DNA of 64,000 bases, taken from the NCBI GenBank assembly GCA_020248405.1, contig JADCHQ010000002.1, forward strand, positions 56,712 to 120,711. Reading direction: 5' to 3'. Below, one piece after another: positions 8,126 through 19,424 of this stretch. This DNA is from Rhodocyclaceae bacterium. Its GTDB lineage: Bacteria; Pseudomonadota; Gammaproteobacteria; Burkholderiales; Ga0077523. The notes under the pieces were generated by a model. That model was not told the DNA's origin and searched no databases. It saw nothing but the letters and a program-made list of their open reading frames with translations. Each line of letters begins with the position of its first letter. Position 1 is the first letter of the stretch. The position numbers were made by a program, and so were the translations under genes.

Positions 8126-8947
8126 TTAGGCCAAGGCCGAATCACCCTCGGGTAACGCCACCGAGGCCACCTGTGGTGCCAGCGCCAGACCGTGGCTGAC
8201 GAGAAACTGCTCTAAGGGCGCCGCATCGCCCGAGGTGCAGAAGCGCGATTGCGCTGGCGAGTCGAGCGATGCCAGCATGCGGCGGGCGCGCAGGGTGTGG
8301 GCCAGGTGGCGGGCGATGGCGGGTGCCGGGTCGATCACCGTCACGCCAGGTCCGCAACGGCGCCGGATGGCCTCCATGAGAAAAGGGTAGTGGGTGCAGG
8401 CCAGCACCACCACGTCGGCGCCTTGGTCCAGCACCGCGCCCAGATAGCGATCCAGCAGCGCGAGGGTGCGCGGGTCGTCGGGGTCGCCACGCTCCACGTG
8501 TTCGGCCAGCCCGTCGCACACCTGGTTCACCAACCGGACGCCGCTGGCGTGGCGCCCTGCCGTGGCCTGGAACAGCCGCCCCTGAAAGGTGGTCGGGGTG
8601 GCAAGGATGCCCACCACACCCGCGCGCGTCAGGGCCGCCGCAGGCTTCACGGCCGGCTCCATGCCGATCACCGGTACGCCGGGGAAGGTGTCGCGCAGGT
8701 GCTTGAGCGCCGCCGCCGAGGCGGTGTTGCAGGCCACCACCACTGCCTTGCAGCCCTGGCCCAGAAGCCAGCGGGTGATGGTTTCGCAAAAGCTGCGGAT
8801 CTGCGCCGCCGGCCGCGGCCCGTAGGGCACGTGGGCCTGATCGGCGAAGTAGAGCATCTCCTCATGGGGTAGCGCGCGCACCATCTCGCGCCATACCGAT
8901 AACCCGCCAACGCCCGAGTCGAAAATGCCGATGGGGCGCTCGTCCAC
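8126..8947 (-). CDS. murI: Glutamate racemase
   Basis: A cytoplasmic enzyme supplying D-glutamate for peptidoglycan. The 273-residue product starts at GTG 8947. It begins with the family signature IGIFDSGVGGLSV and carries both catalytic cysteines, one in VVACNTASA near residue 72 and one in VLACTHYPF near residue 185, together with the YFADQAHVPYG block. It lies 17 bases downstream of purB on the same strand, so the two are probably co-transcribed. The flanking gene on the other side is convergent. Confidence 0.96.
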   Translation of the reverse strand: MDERPIGIFDSGVGGLSVWREMVRALPHEEMLYFADQAHVPYGPRPAAQIRSFCETITRWLLGQGCKAVVVACNTASAAALKHLRDTFPGVPVIGMEPAVKPAAALTRAGVVGILATPTTFQGRLFQATAGRHASGVRLVNQVCDGLAEHVERGDPDDPRTLALLDRYLGAVLDQGADVVVLACTHYPFLMEAIRRRCGPGVTVIDPAPAIARHLAHTLRARRMLASLDSPAQSRFCTSGDAAPLEQFLVSHGLALAPQVASVALPEGDSALA

Positions 8948-8964
8948 GTGACGCTGCAGCGGCT

Positions 8965-10380
<1,416 letters not shown>

Positions 10381-10405
10381 TCATGCCGCCGCCTAAAATC
10401 GCGTC

Positions 10406-11011
10406 ATGGACCTTCCCAGCCTGGTGCGGGACGCACTCGCCTGCCGCCACTGTGCCGCCCACCTGCCCCACCAGCCCCGTCCGGTGCTGCGCCTGTCGGC
10501 CACGGCGCGGCTGCTCATCATCGGCCAGGCACCGGGGCGCCGTGTCCACGAGTCGGGCGTGCCGTGGACCGATCCCTCCGGCGAGCGGCTGCGCCATTGG
10601 CTGCAACTGCCGCCGGAGCGTTTCTACAATCCCGCGCGGGTGGCCATCTTACCCATGGGCATGTGCTACCCGGGCACGGTGAACGGGGCGGACTTGCCGC
10701 CGCGGCGCGAATGCGCACCCCTGTGGCACCCGCGGTTGCTGCCGGTCATGCCGCAGGTGCGCTTGACGCTGCTGGTGGGCAGCTATGCCCAGGCATTTCA
10801 TCTGGGAACGCGCTGCCAGGCCACCCTCGGGGCCACCGTGCGCGCCTTTCGCGACTATCTGCCGCGCTTCCTGCCGCTGCCTCATCCGAGCTGGCGCAAC
10901 AGCGGGTGGCTGGCGCGCAATCCGTGGTTCGAAACCGACTTGCTGCCGGTGCTGCGCGCGCAAGTGTGCGCAGTGCTCCGCGGGCGCGGCGGCGCTGGCA
11001 GCAGCGGCTGA
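10406..11011 (+). CDS. Uracil-DNA glycosylase family protein
   Basis: A 201-residue member of the UDG-like superfamily. It has an N-terminal CRHC pair near residue 13, LLIIGQAPGRRVHESG near 37 (the GQxPG motif that holds the catalytic region), TDPSGERLRHWL, and a C-terminal LPLPHPSWRN motif like the H-P-S loop that contacts uracil. Small family members of this kind are often annotated only as UDG family, and activity on uracil is not assured. It is divergent from purB and 37 bases upstream of the GST gene. Confidence 0.8.
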   Translation: MDLPSLVRDALACRHCAAHLPHQPRPVLRLSATARLLIIGQAPGRRVHESGVPWTDPSGERLRHWLQLPPERFYNPARVAILPMGMCYPGTVNGADLPPRRECAPLWHPRLLPVMPQVRLTLLVGSYAQAFHLGTRCQATLGATVRAFRDYLPRFLPLPHPSWRNSGWLARNPWFETDLLPVLRAQVCAVLRGRGGAGSSG

Positions 11012-11048
11012 TATACTCAAAAATGTTTTCAGCCTTGCTGTGCGCGTG

Positions 11049-11654
11049 ATGAAACTCATCGGTTCCACCTCCAGTCCCTACACGCGCAAGTGCCGTGTGG
11101 TGTTGTCGGAAAAGCGCATCGATTACGACTTCGTCATTGATCCGCCTTCCGATCCAGCGACCCGCGTTCCCGAGTTCAATCCGCTGGGCAAGGTGCCCGT
11201 GCTGGTGCTCGACGACGATTCCACGGTATTCGATTCCCGTGTGATTGTGGAGTACCTGGACACCATCTCGCCCGTGAGCCGCCTGTTGCACGAGCAAGGG
11301 CGGCAGCGCCTCGCCGTGCGCCGGTGGGAGGCGCTGGCCGATGGCATCCTTGACGCTGCCGTATCCTCCATGCAGGAACTCCGGCGCCCGGAGGGCGAGC
11401 GCAGCGCGGAGTGGCTCGAACGCCAGCGCGGGAAGATCGATTGTGCGCTGGCCTTTTGCGCCGCCGATCTGGCCGACCGCTCCTGGTGTCATGACGACGG
11501 CTTCGGACTGGCCGACATCGCCCTGGGTTGTGCCCTGGGCTATCTGGATTTCCGCTTTCCCGAGATTGCCTGGCGCGGCCATTGGCCGGGCCTGCTGCGG
11601 CACTTCGAAAAGCTTGCCCGGCGGCCCAGTTTCGAGGCCACGGTACCCCGCTGA
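11049..11654 (+). CDS. Glutathione S-transferase family protein
   Basis: A 201-residue cytosolic GST. The thioredoxin-like N-terminal domain starts at ATG 11049 with MKLIGSTSSPYTRKCRVV; the Ser-xx-Tyr region near residue 8 is where the glutathione-activating residue sits. NPLGKVPVLVLDD carries the cis-Pro and DSRVIVEYLD the Glu/Asp-Ser pair that binds the gamma-glutamyl group. The C-terminal helical domain includes GLADIALGCALGYLDFRFPEI. The frame is open upstream of 11049, but that part mirrors the UDG gene. Such GSTs next to purB and mnmA are common in betaproteobacteria; substrate unknown. Confidence 0.9.
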   Translation: MKLIGSTSSPYTRKCRVVLSEKRIDYDFVIDPPSDPATRVPEFNPLGKVPVLVLDDDSTVFDSRVIVEYLDTISPVSRLLHEQGRQRLAVRRWEALADGILDAAVSSMQELRRPEGERSAEWLERQRGKIDCALAFCAADLADRSWCHDDGFGLADIALGCALGYLDFRFPEIAWRGHWPGLLRHFEKLARRPSFEATVPR

Positions 11655-11663
11655 CTGCGGATC

Positions 11664-12761
11664 TCAGGCCGCCTCCGCGCCCGCGGGAGCCGCGGCACCG
11701 AGGGCCGTTGTGATCACGGCGCCGCCGAGGCACACCTCGCCCTCGTAGAGCACCACCGACTGACCCGGCGTGATGGCCCACTGCGGCGCCTGGAAGCGCA
11801 CCTTCAGATGCCCGGCCTGCGGCTGTGCGTCACAGGGGGCATCGGCCTGCCGGTAGCGCGTTTTGGCGCTGTAGGCGCCCCCCGGTGGCGGGGTGCCAGC
11901 CACCCAGCTTGCCTGTTCCGCTTCGAGAGCACCCGCCAGCAACGCCGCGTGGTCGTGCCCCTGCACCACCACCAGCCGGTTGCGTTCCATGTCCTTGGCG
12001 GCCACATACCAGGGCAACCCTGGGCCGCCGATGCCAAGCCCCTGGCGCTGGCCGATGGTGTAGTAGGCGAGGCCCTGATGGCGGCCCACCACGCGGCCCT
12101 GGGGCGTGACCATGTCTCCGGGCTGTCGTGGCAGATAGCGCTGCAGGAACTCGCGGAAGGGTCGCTCGCCGATGAAGCAGATGCCGGTGGAGTCTTTCTT
12201 GTCGTGGTTCGGCAAGCCTAGTTCGCGTGCGATATCGCGTACCCGGCGCTTGTGCAAGTGCGCCAGGGGAAACAGGGTGCGCGACAGTTGTGCCTGATCG
12301 AGCCGGTGCAGGAAGTAGCTCTGGTCCTTGGCGCTGTCGGCGGCGCGCAGCAGCTCGAAGCGTCCGCCGCGCTCGCGCACACCCGCGTAGTGGCCAGTGG
12401 CGATGCGGCTAGCACCCAGGGTCATGGCGTGGTCCAGGAAGGCGGCGAACTTGATTTCGCTGTTGCACAGCACGTCGGGGTTGGGCGTGCGCCCGGCGCG
12501 GTACTCGGCGAGGAAGTGCGCGAACACGCGCTCCTTGTACTCGGCGCTGAAGTTCACCGCTTCCACGTCGATGCCGAGAACGTCGGCCACGGAAACGGCA
12601 TCCACCAGGTCCTGGCGCGAGGGGCAATAGTCTTCCTCGTCGTCGTCCTCCCAATTCTTCATGAACAGGCCCAGCACCTCGTGGCCTTGCTGCTTGAGCA
12701 GCCACGCCGCCACGGCCGAGTCAACGCCACCCGAAAGGCCCACCACCACCCGTTTAGCCAC
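11664..12761 (-). CDS. mnmA: tRNA-specific 2-thiouridylase MnmA
   Basis: Inserts sulfur at C2 of wobble uridine in tRNA-Glu, -Gln and -Lys. The 365-residue product starts with the PP-loop [15 protein letters not shown] that binds ATP, then [17 protein letters not shown]. The catalytic cysteines are visible: one in [14 protein letters not shown] and one in [13 protein letters not shown]. The DKTY-like central domain includes DQSYFLHRL. Length and order are normal for the family. It is 75 bases downstream of the Nudix gene on the same strand. Confidence 0.97.
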   Translation of the reverse strand: MAKRVVVGLSGGVDSAVAAWLLKQQGHEVLGLFMKNWEDDDEEDYCPSRQDLVDAVSVADVLGIDVEAVNFSAEYKERVFAHFLAEYRAGRTPNPDVLCNSEIKFAAFLDHAMTLGASRIATGHYAGVRERGGRFELLRAADSAKDQSYFLHRLDQAQLSRTLFPLAHLHKRRVRDIARELGLPNHDKKDSTGICFIGERPFREFLQRYLPRQPGDMVTPQGRVVGRHQGLAYYTIGQRQGLGIGGPGLPWYVAAKDMERNRLVVVQGHDHAALLAGALEAEQASWVAGTPPPGGAYSAKTRYRQADAPCDAQPQAGHLKVRFQAPQWAITPGQSVVLYEGEVCLGGAVITTALGAAAPAGAEAA

Positions 12762-12836
12762 GGCGGGGCGTGTCCTTGGGGGCCCATGGACGGGCGTGGT
12801 TCGCCCCGGTCATGGTGAGTGGCGGCAGGGTGGGGG

Positions 12837-13292
12837 TCATGGCGCGTCGCGCAGCAGATTGAGCGGAAAGCGGCGGCCGCTCAGCCAGTCGTCCACGCAG
12901 CGCTGCACCAGTGGGCTGCGGTGACGCGGCGCCGCCGCGCGCAGTTGTGCCGGACTGAGCCAGAGCGTACGCAGGATGCCCGCGTCCAGGGCGCGAGCGG
13001 CCTCGTGTTGGCGCACCGTTCCCGTGAAGGCGAAGCGCAGATAGCTGCGCTCTTGCCCCGGGATCTGCCAGCGATAGATGCCCACCAGGGCGTCGGGCTC
13101 GAAGTGCCAGGCGGTTTCCTCCAGCGTTTCGCGAACGGCAGCGGCCAGCAGCGATTCGCCAGGGTCAAGATGACCGGCGGGCTGGTTGATGCGCACGCCT
13201 TCGTCGGTGTGCTCCTCCACCAGCAGGAAATGGCCGTCGCGCTCCACCACGGCGGCGACGGTGACATGGGGTTTCCAGACGGCATCGGTCAT
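12837..13292 (-). CDS. nudJ: Nudix hydrolase, NudJ-like
   Basis: A 151-residue Nudix protein with the full Nudix box GHLDPGESLLAAAVRETLEETA (residues about 43-64), which binds the divalent metals. Start ATG 13292 gives MTDAVWKPHVTVAAVVE; a TTG four codons earlier is less likely. Family relatives (NudJ) hydrolyse nucleoside tri- and diphosphates and the thiamine precursor HMP-PP. It sits directly upstream of mnmA, an arrangement common in proteobacteria, and the two are likely co-transcribed. A terminator at 13309-13338 separates it from the gene before it, so it probably has its own promoter. Confidence 0.85.
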   Translation of the reverse strand: MTDAVWKPHVTVAAVVERDGHFLLVEEHTDEGVRINQPAGHLDPGESLLAAAVRETLEETAWHFEPDALVGIYRWQIPGQERSYLRFAFTGTVRQHEAARALDAGILRTLWLSPAQLRAAAPRHRSPLVQRCVDDWLSGRRFPLNLLRDAP

Positions 13293-13308
13293 GGGCGAGA
13301 GCAAGATG

Positions 13309-13338
13309 AAAAAAAGGCAGGGCCTGTTTGACCCTGCC
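13309..13338 (-). terminator. Rho-independent terminator after the 63-residue secreted protein gene
   Basis: Read on the minus strand it is GGCAGGG, a nine-base loop, CCCTGCC, then seven T. It lies 41 bases past the stop of the small gene at 13379 and just before the Nudix start, so it isolates nudJ-mnmA from upstream transcription. Confidence 0.85.
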
Positions 13339-13378
13339 TCTGTGACGTTCGTGGCGGGCGGCGGCTCGCCAGGCGGAC

Positions 13379-13570
13379 TCAGTCTGCCTTCTTTTCCTTG
13401 GGGGCCTGTTCTTTCTCGGCGCTTTCTTGCTTGTCGTCTTTTTTCGGGGCGGCGATCTTGGCGCCGGACTGGCTCATCTGGCTGCCCGGGGCGCCCGGGT
13501 TGACGCCGGCCACGGCCAGGCTGGCGGCAAGAAAGAGGGTGGCCGTCAGGCCGGTGGCGATCAGCTTCAT
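13379..13570 (-). CDS. Small secreted charged protein, function unknown
   Basis: A 63-residue product starting at ATG 13570, with AGGAGA nine bases upstream. A signal peptide (MKLIATGLTATLFLAASLAVA) is followed by a short mature part rich in Lys, Glu, Asp and Gln, ending KEQAPKEKKAD. There are no Cys residues and no recognisable domain. Low complexity suggests a disordered periplasmic peptide. It follows rluE by 40 bases on the same strand and ends at a clear terminator. Confidence 0.7.
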   Translation of the reverse strand: MKLIATGLTATLFLAASLAVAGVNPGAPGSQMSQSGAKIAAPKKDDKQESAEKEQAPKEKKAD

Positions 13571-13610
13571 GGAACGATTCTCCTGGGTGGGCAGGACCCC
13601 TCGGTCCCGT

Positions 13611-14171
13611 TCAACGGTTAAGCATACCGGTGGCGGGTGCGTCCCGCCAGCATCCTGGGGCGAGGTCGCCAAGTTCCCATGGACCTACCCGGATGCGGAT
13701 CAACCGCAGGGTGGGCAGGCCCACGGCGGCGGTCATGCGGCGCACCTGGCGGTTACGGCCCTCGCGCAGCGTGATCTCGATCCAGGCCGTGGGGATGGCG
13801 CGCCGGAAGCGCACGGGCGGGTCGCGTGCCCACAGCCAGGCGAGTTCAGGGAGAGTGCGGACGCGGGCGGGTAGGGTGGGGCCGTCCTTGAGCAGCACCC
13901 CGGCGCGCAGCTGATGGAGGGCGTACTCCGTCACGCACCCCTCCACCTGCGCCACGTAGGTTTTGTCCTGCTTGTGGCGCGGGTGGGACAGACGCGCCTG
14001 GAGCGCGCCGTTGTCGGTGAGCACCAGCAGGCCCTCGCTGTCGGCGTCCAGGCGCCCTGCGGGGTACACGCCTGGGACTGGCACCAGCGGCTTGAGGGTG
14101 TGCTGTCCCGGCTCTCCGGTGAACTGGGACAGCACACCGAAGGGCTTGTTGAGCAGGATCACCCGCGCCAT
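13611..14171 (-). CDS. rluE: 23S rRNA pseudouridine synthase, RluE type
   Basis: A 186-residue stand-alone RsuA/RluB/E/F-family catalytic domain without an S4 domain, which is typical of RluE. The catalytic Asp is in [18 protein letters not shown] near residue 42. Other family features are [17 protein letters not shown] at the N-terminus and [29 protein letters not shown] near the C-terminus. E. coli RluE modifies U2457 of 23S rRNA. It begins 14 bases after the aceB stop, so it may be co-transcribed with aceB. Confidence 0.92.
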   Translation of the reverse strand: MARVILLNKPFGVLSQFTGEPGQHTLKPLVPVPGVYPAGRLDADSEGLLVLTDNGALQARLSHPRHKQDKTYVAQVEGCVTEYALHQLRAGVLLKDGPTLPARVRTLPELAWLWARDPPVRFRRAIPTAWIEITLREGRNRQVRRMTAAVGLPTLRLIRIRVGPWELGDLAPGCWRDAPATGMLNR

Positions 14172-14185
14172 GGCGGGCAGTGGCT

Positions 14186-15802
14186 TCAGCGGTGCTCGTG
14201 GGCCGTCACCCAGTCATAGGCGGACAGGGTGAGGAAGTCGGCGAACTCGTCGGCCAGGGTGAGCTGTTCGAACAGCCGAGCGCCTTCCGGGTAGTTGCCT
14301 GCGGCGTAGGCCTTTTCGCCCAGGAGTTCCTTCACGCGCGCCAGCTCGTCCGGGACCAACTGGCTGAACAGCGCCTTGGTCACCTTGCGGCCGTCATCGA
14401 GAGTGCCGAGAGGGCTGCGTATCCAGTGCCAGATCTGGGCGCGTGAAATCTCGGCCGTGGCGGCATCCTCCATGAGGTTGAAGATCGGCACGCAGCCCGT
14501 GCCCGCCAGCCAGGCACCCATGTACTGGATGCCGATGTTGATGTTGGTGCGCAAACCCTGCTCGGTGATGGGGCCCTTGGGCTGGAAGTCGAGTAGATCC
14601 TGGGCGCGTACGTGCACGTCGTCGCGCTGGCGATGGATCTGATTGGGCGTGGTCATGACCTTGTCAAAGGCCTCCCTGGCCAAGCCCACCAGGCCGGGAT
14701 GGGCCACCCAGGTGCCGTCGTGGCCATCGGTGGCCTCGCGCTCCTTGTCGGCGCGTACCTTGGCGATGGCGGCATCGTTGGCTGCCGGGTCGTTCTTGAT
14801 GGGAATCTGCGCCGCCATGCCGCCCATGGCAAAGGCGCCGCGGCGGTGGCAGGTCTTGATGAGCAACAGCGAATAGGCGCGCATGAAGGGACTGGTCATG
14901 GTAACCAGATGCCGGTCGGCCAGGATGAAGCCCGGCTGGGCGCGCAGTTTCTTGATGCACGAGAAGATGTAATCCCAGCGGCCGCAGTTGAGGCCCGCGG
15001 AGTGGTCGCGCAGCTCATAGAGGATTTCGTCCATCTCGAAGGCGGCGAGGATGGTCTCGATGAGAACGGTGGCCTTGATGGTGCCCCGGGGCACGCCCAG
15101 CAGTTCCTGGGCGGCCACGAATACATCGTTCCACAGGCGCGCTTCCAGATGGCTTTCCATCTTCGGCAGGTAGAAGTAGGTGCCGCTGCCCTTGGCGAGG
15201 CGCGCCTTGGCGTTATGGAAAAAGTACAGCCCGAAGTCGAACAGACTTCCGGACATGAACTCGCCGTCCACCTTGACGTGTTTCTCCTCCAGGTGCCAGC
15301 CGCGCGGGCGCACCAGCAGGGTGGCAGACCGGTCGCCGAGGCGGTAGTGCTTGCCCTCGGCGCTGGTGAAGGCAATGGTGCCGGCCACCGCGTCGCGCAT
15401 GTTGATCTGGCCCTGCAGCTGGTTGTCCCAGGTGGGCGTGCTCGAGTCCTCGAAGTCGGCCATGAACATGTTGGCACCGGAGTTGAGGGCGTTGATCACC
15501 ATCTTGCGGTCGGTGGGGCCGGTGATTTCCACGCGCCGGTCCTGCAGGTCCGCCGGTACCGGGGCCACTTGCCATTGCGCCTCTCGAACGTCGTGGGTTT
15601 CGGGCAGGAAGTCGGGCAGCTTGCCGGCGTCCAGTTCGGACTGCCTGGTACTACGGCGTTCCAGCAACTGCACGCGGCGCGCATTGAAACGCCGCTGCAG
15701 CGTGGCGAGGAACCCGACGGCCTCGGGCGTGAGGATGGTGGCGTGTTCGGCGCTGACGCGGGCGAGAATCTGGATGCCGTCGCCATAGGCAGGGGAGGTC
15801 AT
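14186..15802 (-). CDS. aceB: Malate synthase A
   Basis: Condenses glyoxylate with acetyl-CoA to malate in the glyoxylate shunt. From ATG 15802 it is 538 residues, close to the 533 of E. coli AceB. Family blocks include [20 protein letters not shown] near residue 112, the [13 protein letters not shown] segment with the catalytic Arg, [21 protein letters not shown] with the metal-binding Glu, and [13 protein letters not shown] with the second metal ligand. Open frame upstream of 15802 is low complexity. It lies downstream of aceA on the same strand, with a terminator between them. Confidence 0.97.
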   Translation of the reverse strand: MTSPAYGDGIQILARVSAEHATILTPEAVGFLATLQRRFNARRVQLLERRSTRQSELDAGKLPDFLPETHDVREAQWQVAPVPADLQDRRVEITGPTDRKMVINALNSGANMFMADFEDSSTPTWDNQLQGQINMRDAVAGTIAFTSAEGKHYRLGDRSATLLVRPRGWHLEEKHVKVDGEFMSGSLFDFGLYFFHNAKARLAKGSGTYFYLPKMESHLEARLWNDVFVAAQELLGVPRGTIKATVLIETILAAFEMDEILYELRDHSAGLNCGRWDYIFSCIKKLRAQPGFILADRHLVTMTSPFMRAYSLLLIKTCHRRGAFAMGGMAAQIPIKNDPAANDAAIAKVRADKEREATDGHDGTWVAHPGLVGLAREAFDKVMTTPNQIHRQRDDVHVRAQDLLDFQPKGPITEQGLRTNINIGIQYMGAWLAGTGCVPIFNLMEDAATAEISRAQIWHWIRSPLGTLDDGRKVTKALFSQLVPDELARVKELLGEKAYAAGNYPEGARLFEQLTLADEFADFLTLSAYDWVTAHEHR

Positions 15803-15942
15803 GGGCAAGTCTCCATGCTGGGGTGTGTATGCGGGGCGGACGCGAGGGCCGCGCGGCGCTCTTCCCGAACGGCAGGGGATGGGCGGGGAGAGCGCATGCC
15901 GTTGCGCATTATGGCATCGGCTTTCGTTCCTTGGCACGCGGC

Positions 15943-15977
15943 AAAAAAACCGCCCGGGCGCGTTGCGCGCGGGCGGC
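15943..15977 (-). terminator. Rho-independent terminator between aceA and aceB
   Basis: On the minus strand GCCGCCCGCGCG, loop CAA, CGCGCCCGGGCGG, then seven T. It starts 23 bases after the aceA stop codon. aceA therefore mostly ends here, and aceB needs either readthrough or its own promoter in the 140 bases that follow. Confidence 0.9.
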
Positions 15978-15999
15978 TTGTACCGAGGCCCGGCGTTGC

Positions 16000-17283
16000 T
16001 CAGGCGAACTGTGCTTCTTCGGTGGAGCCGGTGAGCGCCGTGGTGGAGGACTGGCCCGCCTGAATGACCTGGGTGACCTCATCGAAGTAACCCGTGCCCA
16101 CCTCGCGCTGGTGCTTCACGGCGGTGAAGCCGCGCTCCGCGGCTGCGAACTCCTTCTGCTGCAAGTCCACGAAGGCCGTCATGTTCTGGCGTGCGTAGCC
16201 GTAGGCCAGGTCGAACATGCCGTAGTTGAGGCTGTGGAAGCCCGCCAGGGTTATGAACTGGAACTTGTAGCCCATGGCGCCCAACTCACGCTGGAAGCGC
16301 CCGATGGTGGCGTCGTCCAGATTTTTTTTCCAGTTGAAGGACGGCGAGCAGTTGTAGGCCAGCATCTTGCCGGGGAAGGCGGCGTGGATGGCCTCGGCGA
16401 ATTTGCGCGCGAACACCAGGTCGGGCGTGCCGGTTTCACACCAGATGAGATCGGCATAGGGCGCATAGGCCAGGCCGCGGGCAATGGCCTGGGCGATACC
16501 GTTGTTCACACGGTAGAAGCCCTCGGCAGTCCGTTCACCCGTGAGGAAGGGCTTGTCGTTATCGTCGATGTCGGAGGTGATGAGGTTAGCCGCTTCCGCA
16601 TCGGTGCGGGCGAACACCAGGGTGGGAACCCCCGTGATGTCGGCGGCCAGGCGTGCCGCCGCCAGCTTCTGCACCGCTTCCTGGGTAGGCACCAGCACCT
16701 TGCCGCCCATATGACCGCATTTCTTCGCCGAGGCAAGCTGGTCTTCGAAGTGCACCCCGGCGGCGCCAGCATCGATCATGGCCTTCATCAGTTCGAAGGC
16801 GTTGAGCACCCCGCCGAAACCGGCCTCCGCGTCTGCCACGATGGGAGCAAAGAAGTCCGTATCACCCTTGCCTTCGGCGTGCTGGATCTGGTCGGCGCGC
16901 AGGAAGGTGCCATTGATCCGGCGCACGATGGCGGGCACGCTGTTGACGGGGTAGAGCGACTGGTCGGGGTACATCTCGCCGGCGAGATTGGCATCGGCCG
17001 CCACTTGCCAGCCCGACAGATAGATTGCCTTGAGACCGGCCTTGACCTGCTGCAGGGCCTGGTTGCCGGTGAGTGCACCCAGCGCATTGATGAAGGGCTC
17101 CGCGTGAAGCGATTTCCACAGCTTGTCGGCGCCGCGCCGCGCCAGGGTGTGCTCAATGGGAATCGAGCCGCGCAGCCGGTAAACATCCTCGGGGCCGTAG
17201 GGCCGGCTTACCCCTTTCCAGCGTGGGTTGTCTGCCCAGTCCTTGCGAATCTGCGCAATCTGCTGTTCCTTGTCCTTGTGCAT
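16000..17283 (-). CDS. aceA: Isocitrate lyase
   Basis: Splits isocitrate into glyoxylate and succinate. Start ATG 17283 is chosen from three nearby ATGs because GGAGG lies eight bases upstream; it gives 427 residues (E. coli AceA is 434). The catalytic loop KKCGHMGGK with its active-site Cys is near residue 183. [19 protein letters not shown] carries the metal-binding Asp, and [14 protein letters not shown] is the family C-terminal block. It is divergent from icd, the enzyme that competes for the same substrate, across a 461-base AT-rich intergenic region that likely controls both. Confidence 0.97.
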   Translation of the reverse strand: MHKDKEQQIAQIRKDWADNPRWKGVSRPYGPEDVYRLRGSIPIEHTLARRGADKLWKSLHAEPFINALGALTGNQALQQVKAGLKAIYLSGWQVAADANLAGEMYPDQSLYPVNSVPAIVRRINGTFLRADQIQHAEGKGDTDFFAPIVADAEAGFGGVLNAFELMKAMIDAGAAGVHFEDQLASAKKCGHMGGKVLVPTQEAVQKLAAARLAADITGVPTLVFARTDAEAANLITSDIDDNDKPFLTGERTAEGFYRVNNGIAQAIARGLAYAPYADLIWCETGTPDLVFARKFAEAIHAAFPGKMLAYNCSPSFNWKKNLDDATIGRFQRELGAMGYKFQFITLAGFHSLNYGMFDLAYGYARQNMTAFVDLQQKEFAAAERGFTAVKHQREVGTGYFDEVTQVIQAGQSSTTALTGSTEEAQFA

Positions 17284-17744
17284 GGCGTTGGCCTCCATAG
17301 GGATCATGCAAAGCGCGTTATGGTCGGGCGGCGGGGAGAGTCCATGGCCGCCGGTGGTGCGCAGGCACAGCGCAGGGCCCGCGCACGCCGGTGCTGCCGC
17401 GACGGGCGGGCGCCGGACCGGTTCCACGAAGGCAGCCAGAGATCGGATCTGGCGGACCAGCGACGCGGACTGGTTGGGATCAGCGTCCAGAAGCCCTTGG
17501 CCGCTGATCGCGCTGCGCCGAGGGTCGTGTCCACCGAAGTATACGGACCGATTGTCGCGCCGCAACAATCGTATCCAGTAGTAAAAAACATTCAAATAAA
17601 CAATAAACAAAGCATTTTGACAGCCATAAATTTCGCATTGTGGAAGCCTTTTTTGCGCAATAGCGCATGCCGGCACCCCGTAGCCCTCTGATAAGATTCA
17701 GAGTGTCTTTTGCATTTCAATCCATTCAACTCAACAGGTGCTCG
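17284..17744. promoter_or_regulatory. Divergent aceA/icd intergenic control region
   Basis: A 461-base gap with no convincing gene. The centre (about 17580-17640) is far more AT-rich than its surroundings. On the minus strand a possible sigma-70 promoter for aceA has TTGAAT (17595-17590), a 16-base spacer and TACGAT (17573-17568), which would leave a leader of about 280 bases. On the plus strand a perfect TTGACA lies at 17617-17622, without a clear -10 box. A dyad TGCGC-AATA-GCGCA at 17654-17667 lies between that -35 and icd and is a candidate operator. All promoter calls are by eye. Confidence 0.5.
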
Positions 17745-18992
17745 ATGTACAAGCATATTCAGGTTCCTTCCTCCGGCGAGAAGATCAGCGTGCGTGCCGA
17801 TGGCACGCTTGATGTGCCCGATCACCCCATCGTGCCCTTCATCGAGGGCGACGGCACGGGCGTGGACATCACGCCCGTGATGAAGGACGTGGTGGACGCG
17901 GCCGTCGCCATTGCCTACGGCGGACGCAAGCAAATTTCCTGGATGGAGATCTACGCCGGAGAAAAGTCCACCAAGGTGTACGGAGAGAACGTCTGGTTGC
18001 CCGAAGAAACGCTGCAAGCCTCGCGCGAGTACGTGGTGTCCATCAAGGGCCCTCTCACCACGCCCGTGGGAGGCGGTATCCGCTCCATCAACGTGGCGCT
18101 GCGCCAGGAACTGGACCTGTATGTGTGCCTGCGTCCCGTGCGCTACTTCGCGGGCGTGCCCAGTCCGCTGAAGAACCCCGAGAAGACCGACATGGTCATC
18201 TTCCGCGAGAACTCCGAGGACATCTATGCCGGCATCGAGTGGCAGGCCGAGACCGAGGCGTGCCGGAAGGTGATCGACTTCCTGGTGCGCGACATGGGCG
18301 TGAGGAAGATCCGCTTCCCGGGCACTTCCGGCATCGGCGTCAAGCCGGTGTCGCGCGAGGGCACCGAGCGGCTGGTGCGCAAGGCCATTCAGTACGCCAT
18401 CGCCAACGGACGCAAGTCTGTCACCCTGGTTCACAAGGGCAACATCATGAAGTTCACGGAAGGCGCCTTCCGCGACTGGGGCTATGCCTTGGCGAAGAAT
18501 GAATTCGGTGCCGAACTGCTGGACGGCGGCCCGTGGATGAAGCTGCCCGGGGGCGTGGTCATCAAGGATGTGATCGCCGACGCCTTCCTGCAACAGATCC
18601 TGCTGCGGCCCGACGAGTACGACGTGATCGCCACCCTCAACCTCAATGGCGACTACATCTCCGATGCGCTGGCTGCCCAGGTGGGTGGTATCGGCATTGC
18701 GCCCGGAGCCAACCTGAGTGACACCGTGGCCATGTTTGAAGCCACTCATGGCACGGCGCCCAAATACGCCGGCAAGGACTACGTGAATCCGGGTTCTCTG
18801 GTGCTGTCGGCGGAAATGATGCTTCGGCACATGGGGTGGATCGAGGCGGCGGATCTCATCATCCGCGCCACGGAGGCGGCCATCACGGCGCGCACGGTCA
18901 CCTACGATTTCGCCCGGCTGATGACGGGTGCGAGTCAGGTGTCCTGCTCCGGGTTCGGAAGGGCCATGATCGCCCATATGCGGGCCGGGTGA
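17745..18992 (+). CDS. icd: NADP-dependent isocitrate dehydrogenase
   Basis: TCA-cycle enzyme oxidising isocitrate to 2-oxoglutarate. The product has 415 residues from ATG 17745, with CAGGTG just upstream. It begins [14 protein letters not shown], like the E. coli enzyme. The phosphorylatable substrate-binding Ser is in [13 protein letters not shown] near residue 113, which in enteric bacteria is the AceK target and branch-point control with the glyoxylate shunt. [26 protein letters not shown] carries the metal-binding Asp residues, and [12 protein letters not shown] the NADP site. It is divergent from aceA; clpS follows after 108 bases. Confidence 0.97.
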   Translation: MYKHIQVPSSGEKISVRADGTLDVPDHPIVPFIEGDGTGVDITPVMKDVVDAAVAIAYGGRKQISWMEIYAGEKSTKVYGENVWLPEETLQASREYVVSIKGPLTTPVGGGIRSINVALRQELDLYVCLRPVRYFAGVPSPLKNPEKTDMVIFRENSEDIYAGIEWQAETEACRKVIDFLVRDMGVRKIRFPGTSGIGVKPVSREGTERLVRKAIQYAIANGRKSVTLVHKGNIMKFTEGAFRDWGYALAKNEFGAELLDGGPWMKLPGGVVIKDVIADAFLQQILLRPDEYDVIATLNLNGDYISDALAAQVGGIGIAPGANLSDTVAMFEATHGTAPKYAGKDYVNPGSLVLSAEMMLRHMGWIEAADLIIRATEAAITARTVTYDFARLMTGASQVSCSGFGRAMIAHMRAG

Positions 18993-19100
18993 TGCGTTCT
19001 TCGGGAACGTTCATAGCGGGCGTTGCAGCGGTAGCTCCGATCGCCCCTTGCAAAAGCCGGTGCAACGCGCAAAATCCGGAATGACCCACGGGAACCACGG

Positions 19101-19424
19101 GTGAGCAGTCGAAACATGCCAACGGGGCCGCGCGACGGCGGGCTCCTCGAGTTGGAACGGCAGAAAGTCAAGCCGCCGCCCCTGTATAAGGTGCTGCTGC
19201 TCAATGACGACTACACACCCATGGATTTCGTGGTGGGCGTGCTGCAGAACTTCTTCGGAATGACCCGCGAGCAGGCTACCCAGGTGATGCTCAAGGTGCA
19301 TCGAGAGGGAATGGGGGTGTGCGGCCTCTTCCCCAAGGACGTGGCCGCCACCAAGGTCGAGCAGGTCGTGTCGTACGCGCGGCAGCACCAGCATCCCCTG
19401 CAGTGCGTGATGGAGGAGAACTGA
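19101..19424 (+). CDS. clpS: ATP-dependent Clp protease adaptor ClpS
   Basis: Adaptor that delivers N-degron substrates to ClpAP. The product has 107 residues from GTG 19101. The conserved core [24 protein letters not shown] (residues about 25-48) contains the Asn-Asp pair that binds the substrate alpha-amino group, and [22 protein letters not shown] forms the rest of the pocket. It ends directly against the clpA start, with no intergenic base, the usual clpS-clpA arrangement. Confidence 0.96.
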   Translation: MSSRNMPTGPRDGGLLELERQKVKPPPLYKVLLLNDDYTPMDFVVGVLQNFFGMTREQATQVMLKVHREGMGVCGLFPKDVAATKVEQVVSYARQHQHPLQCVMEEN

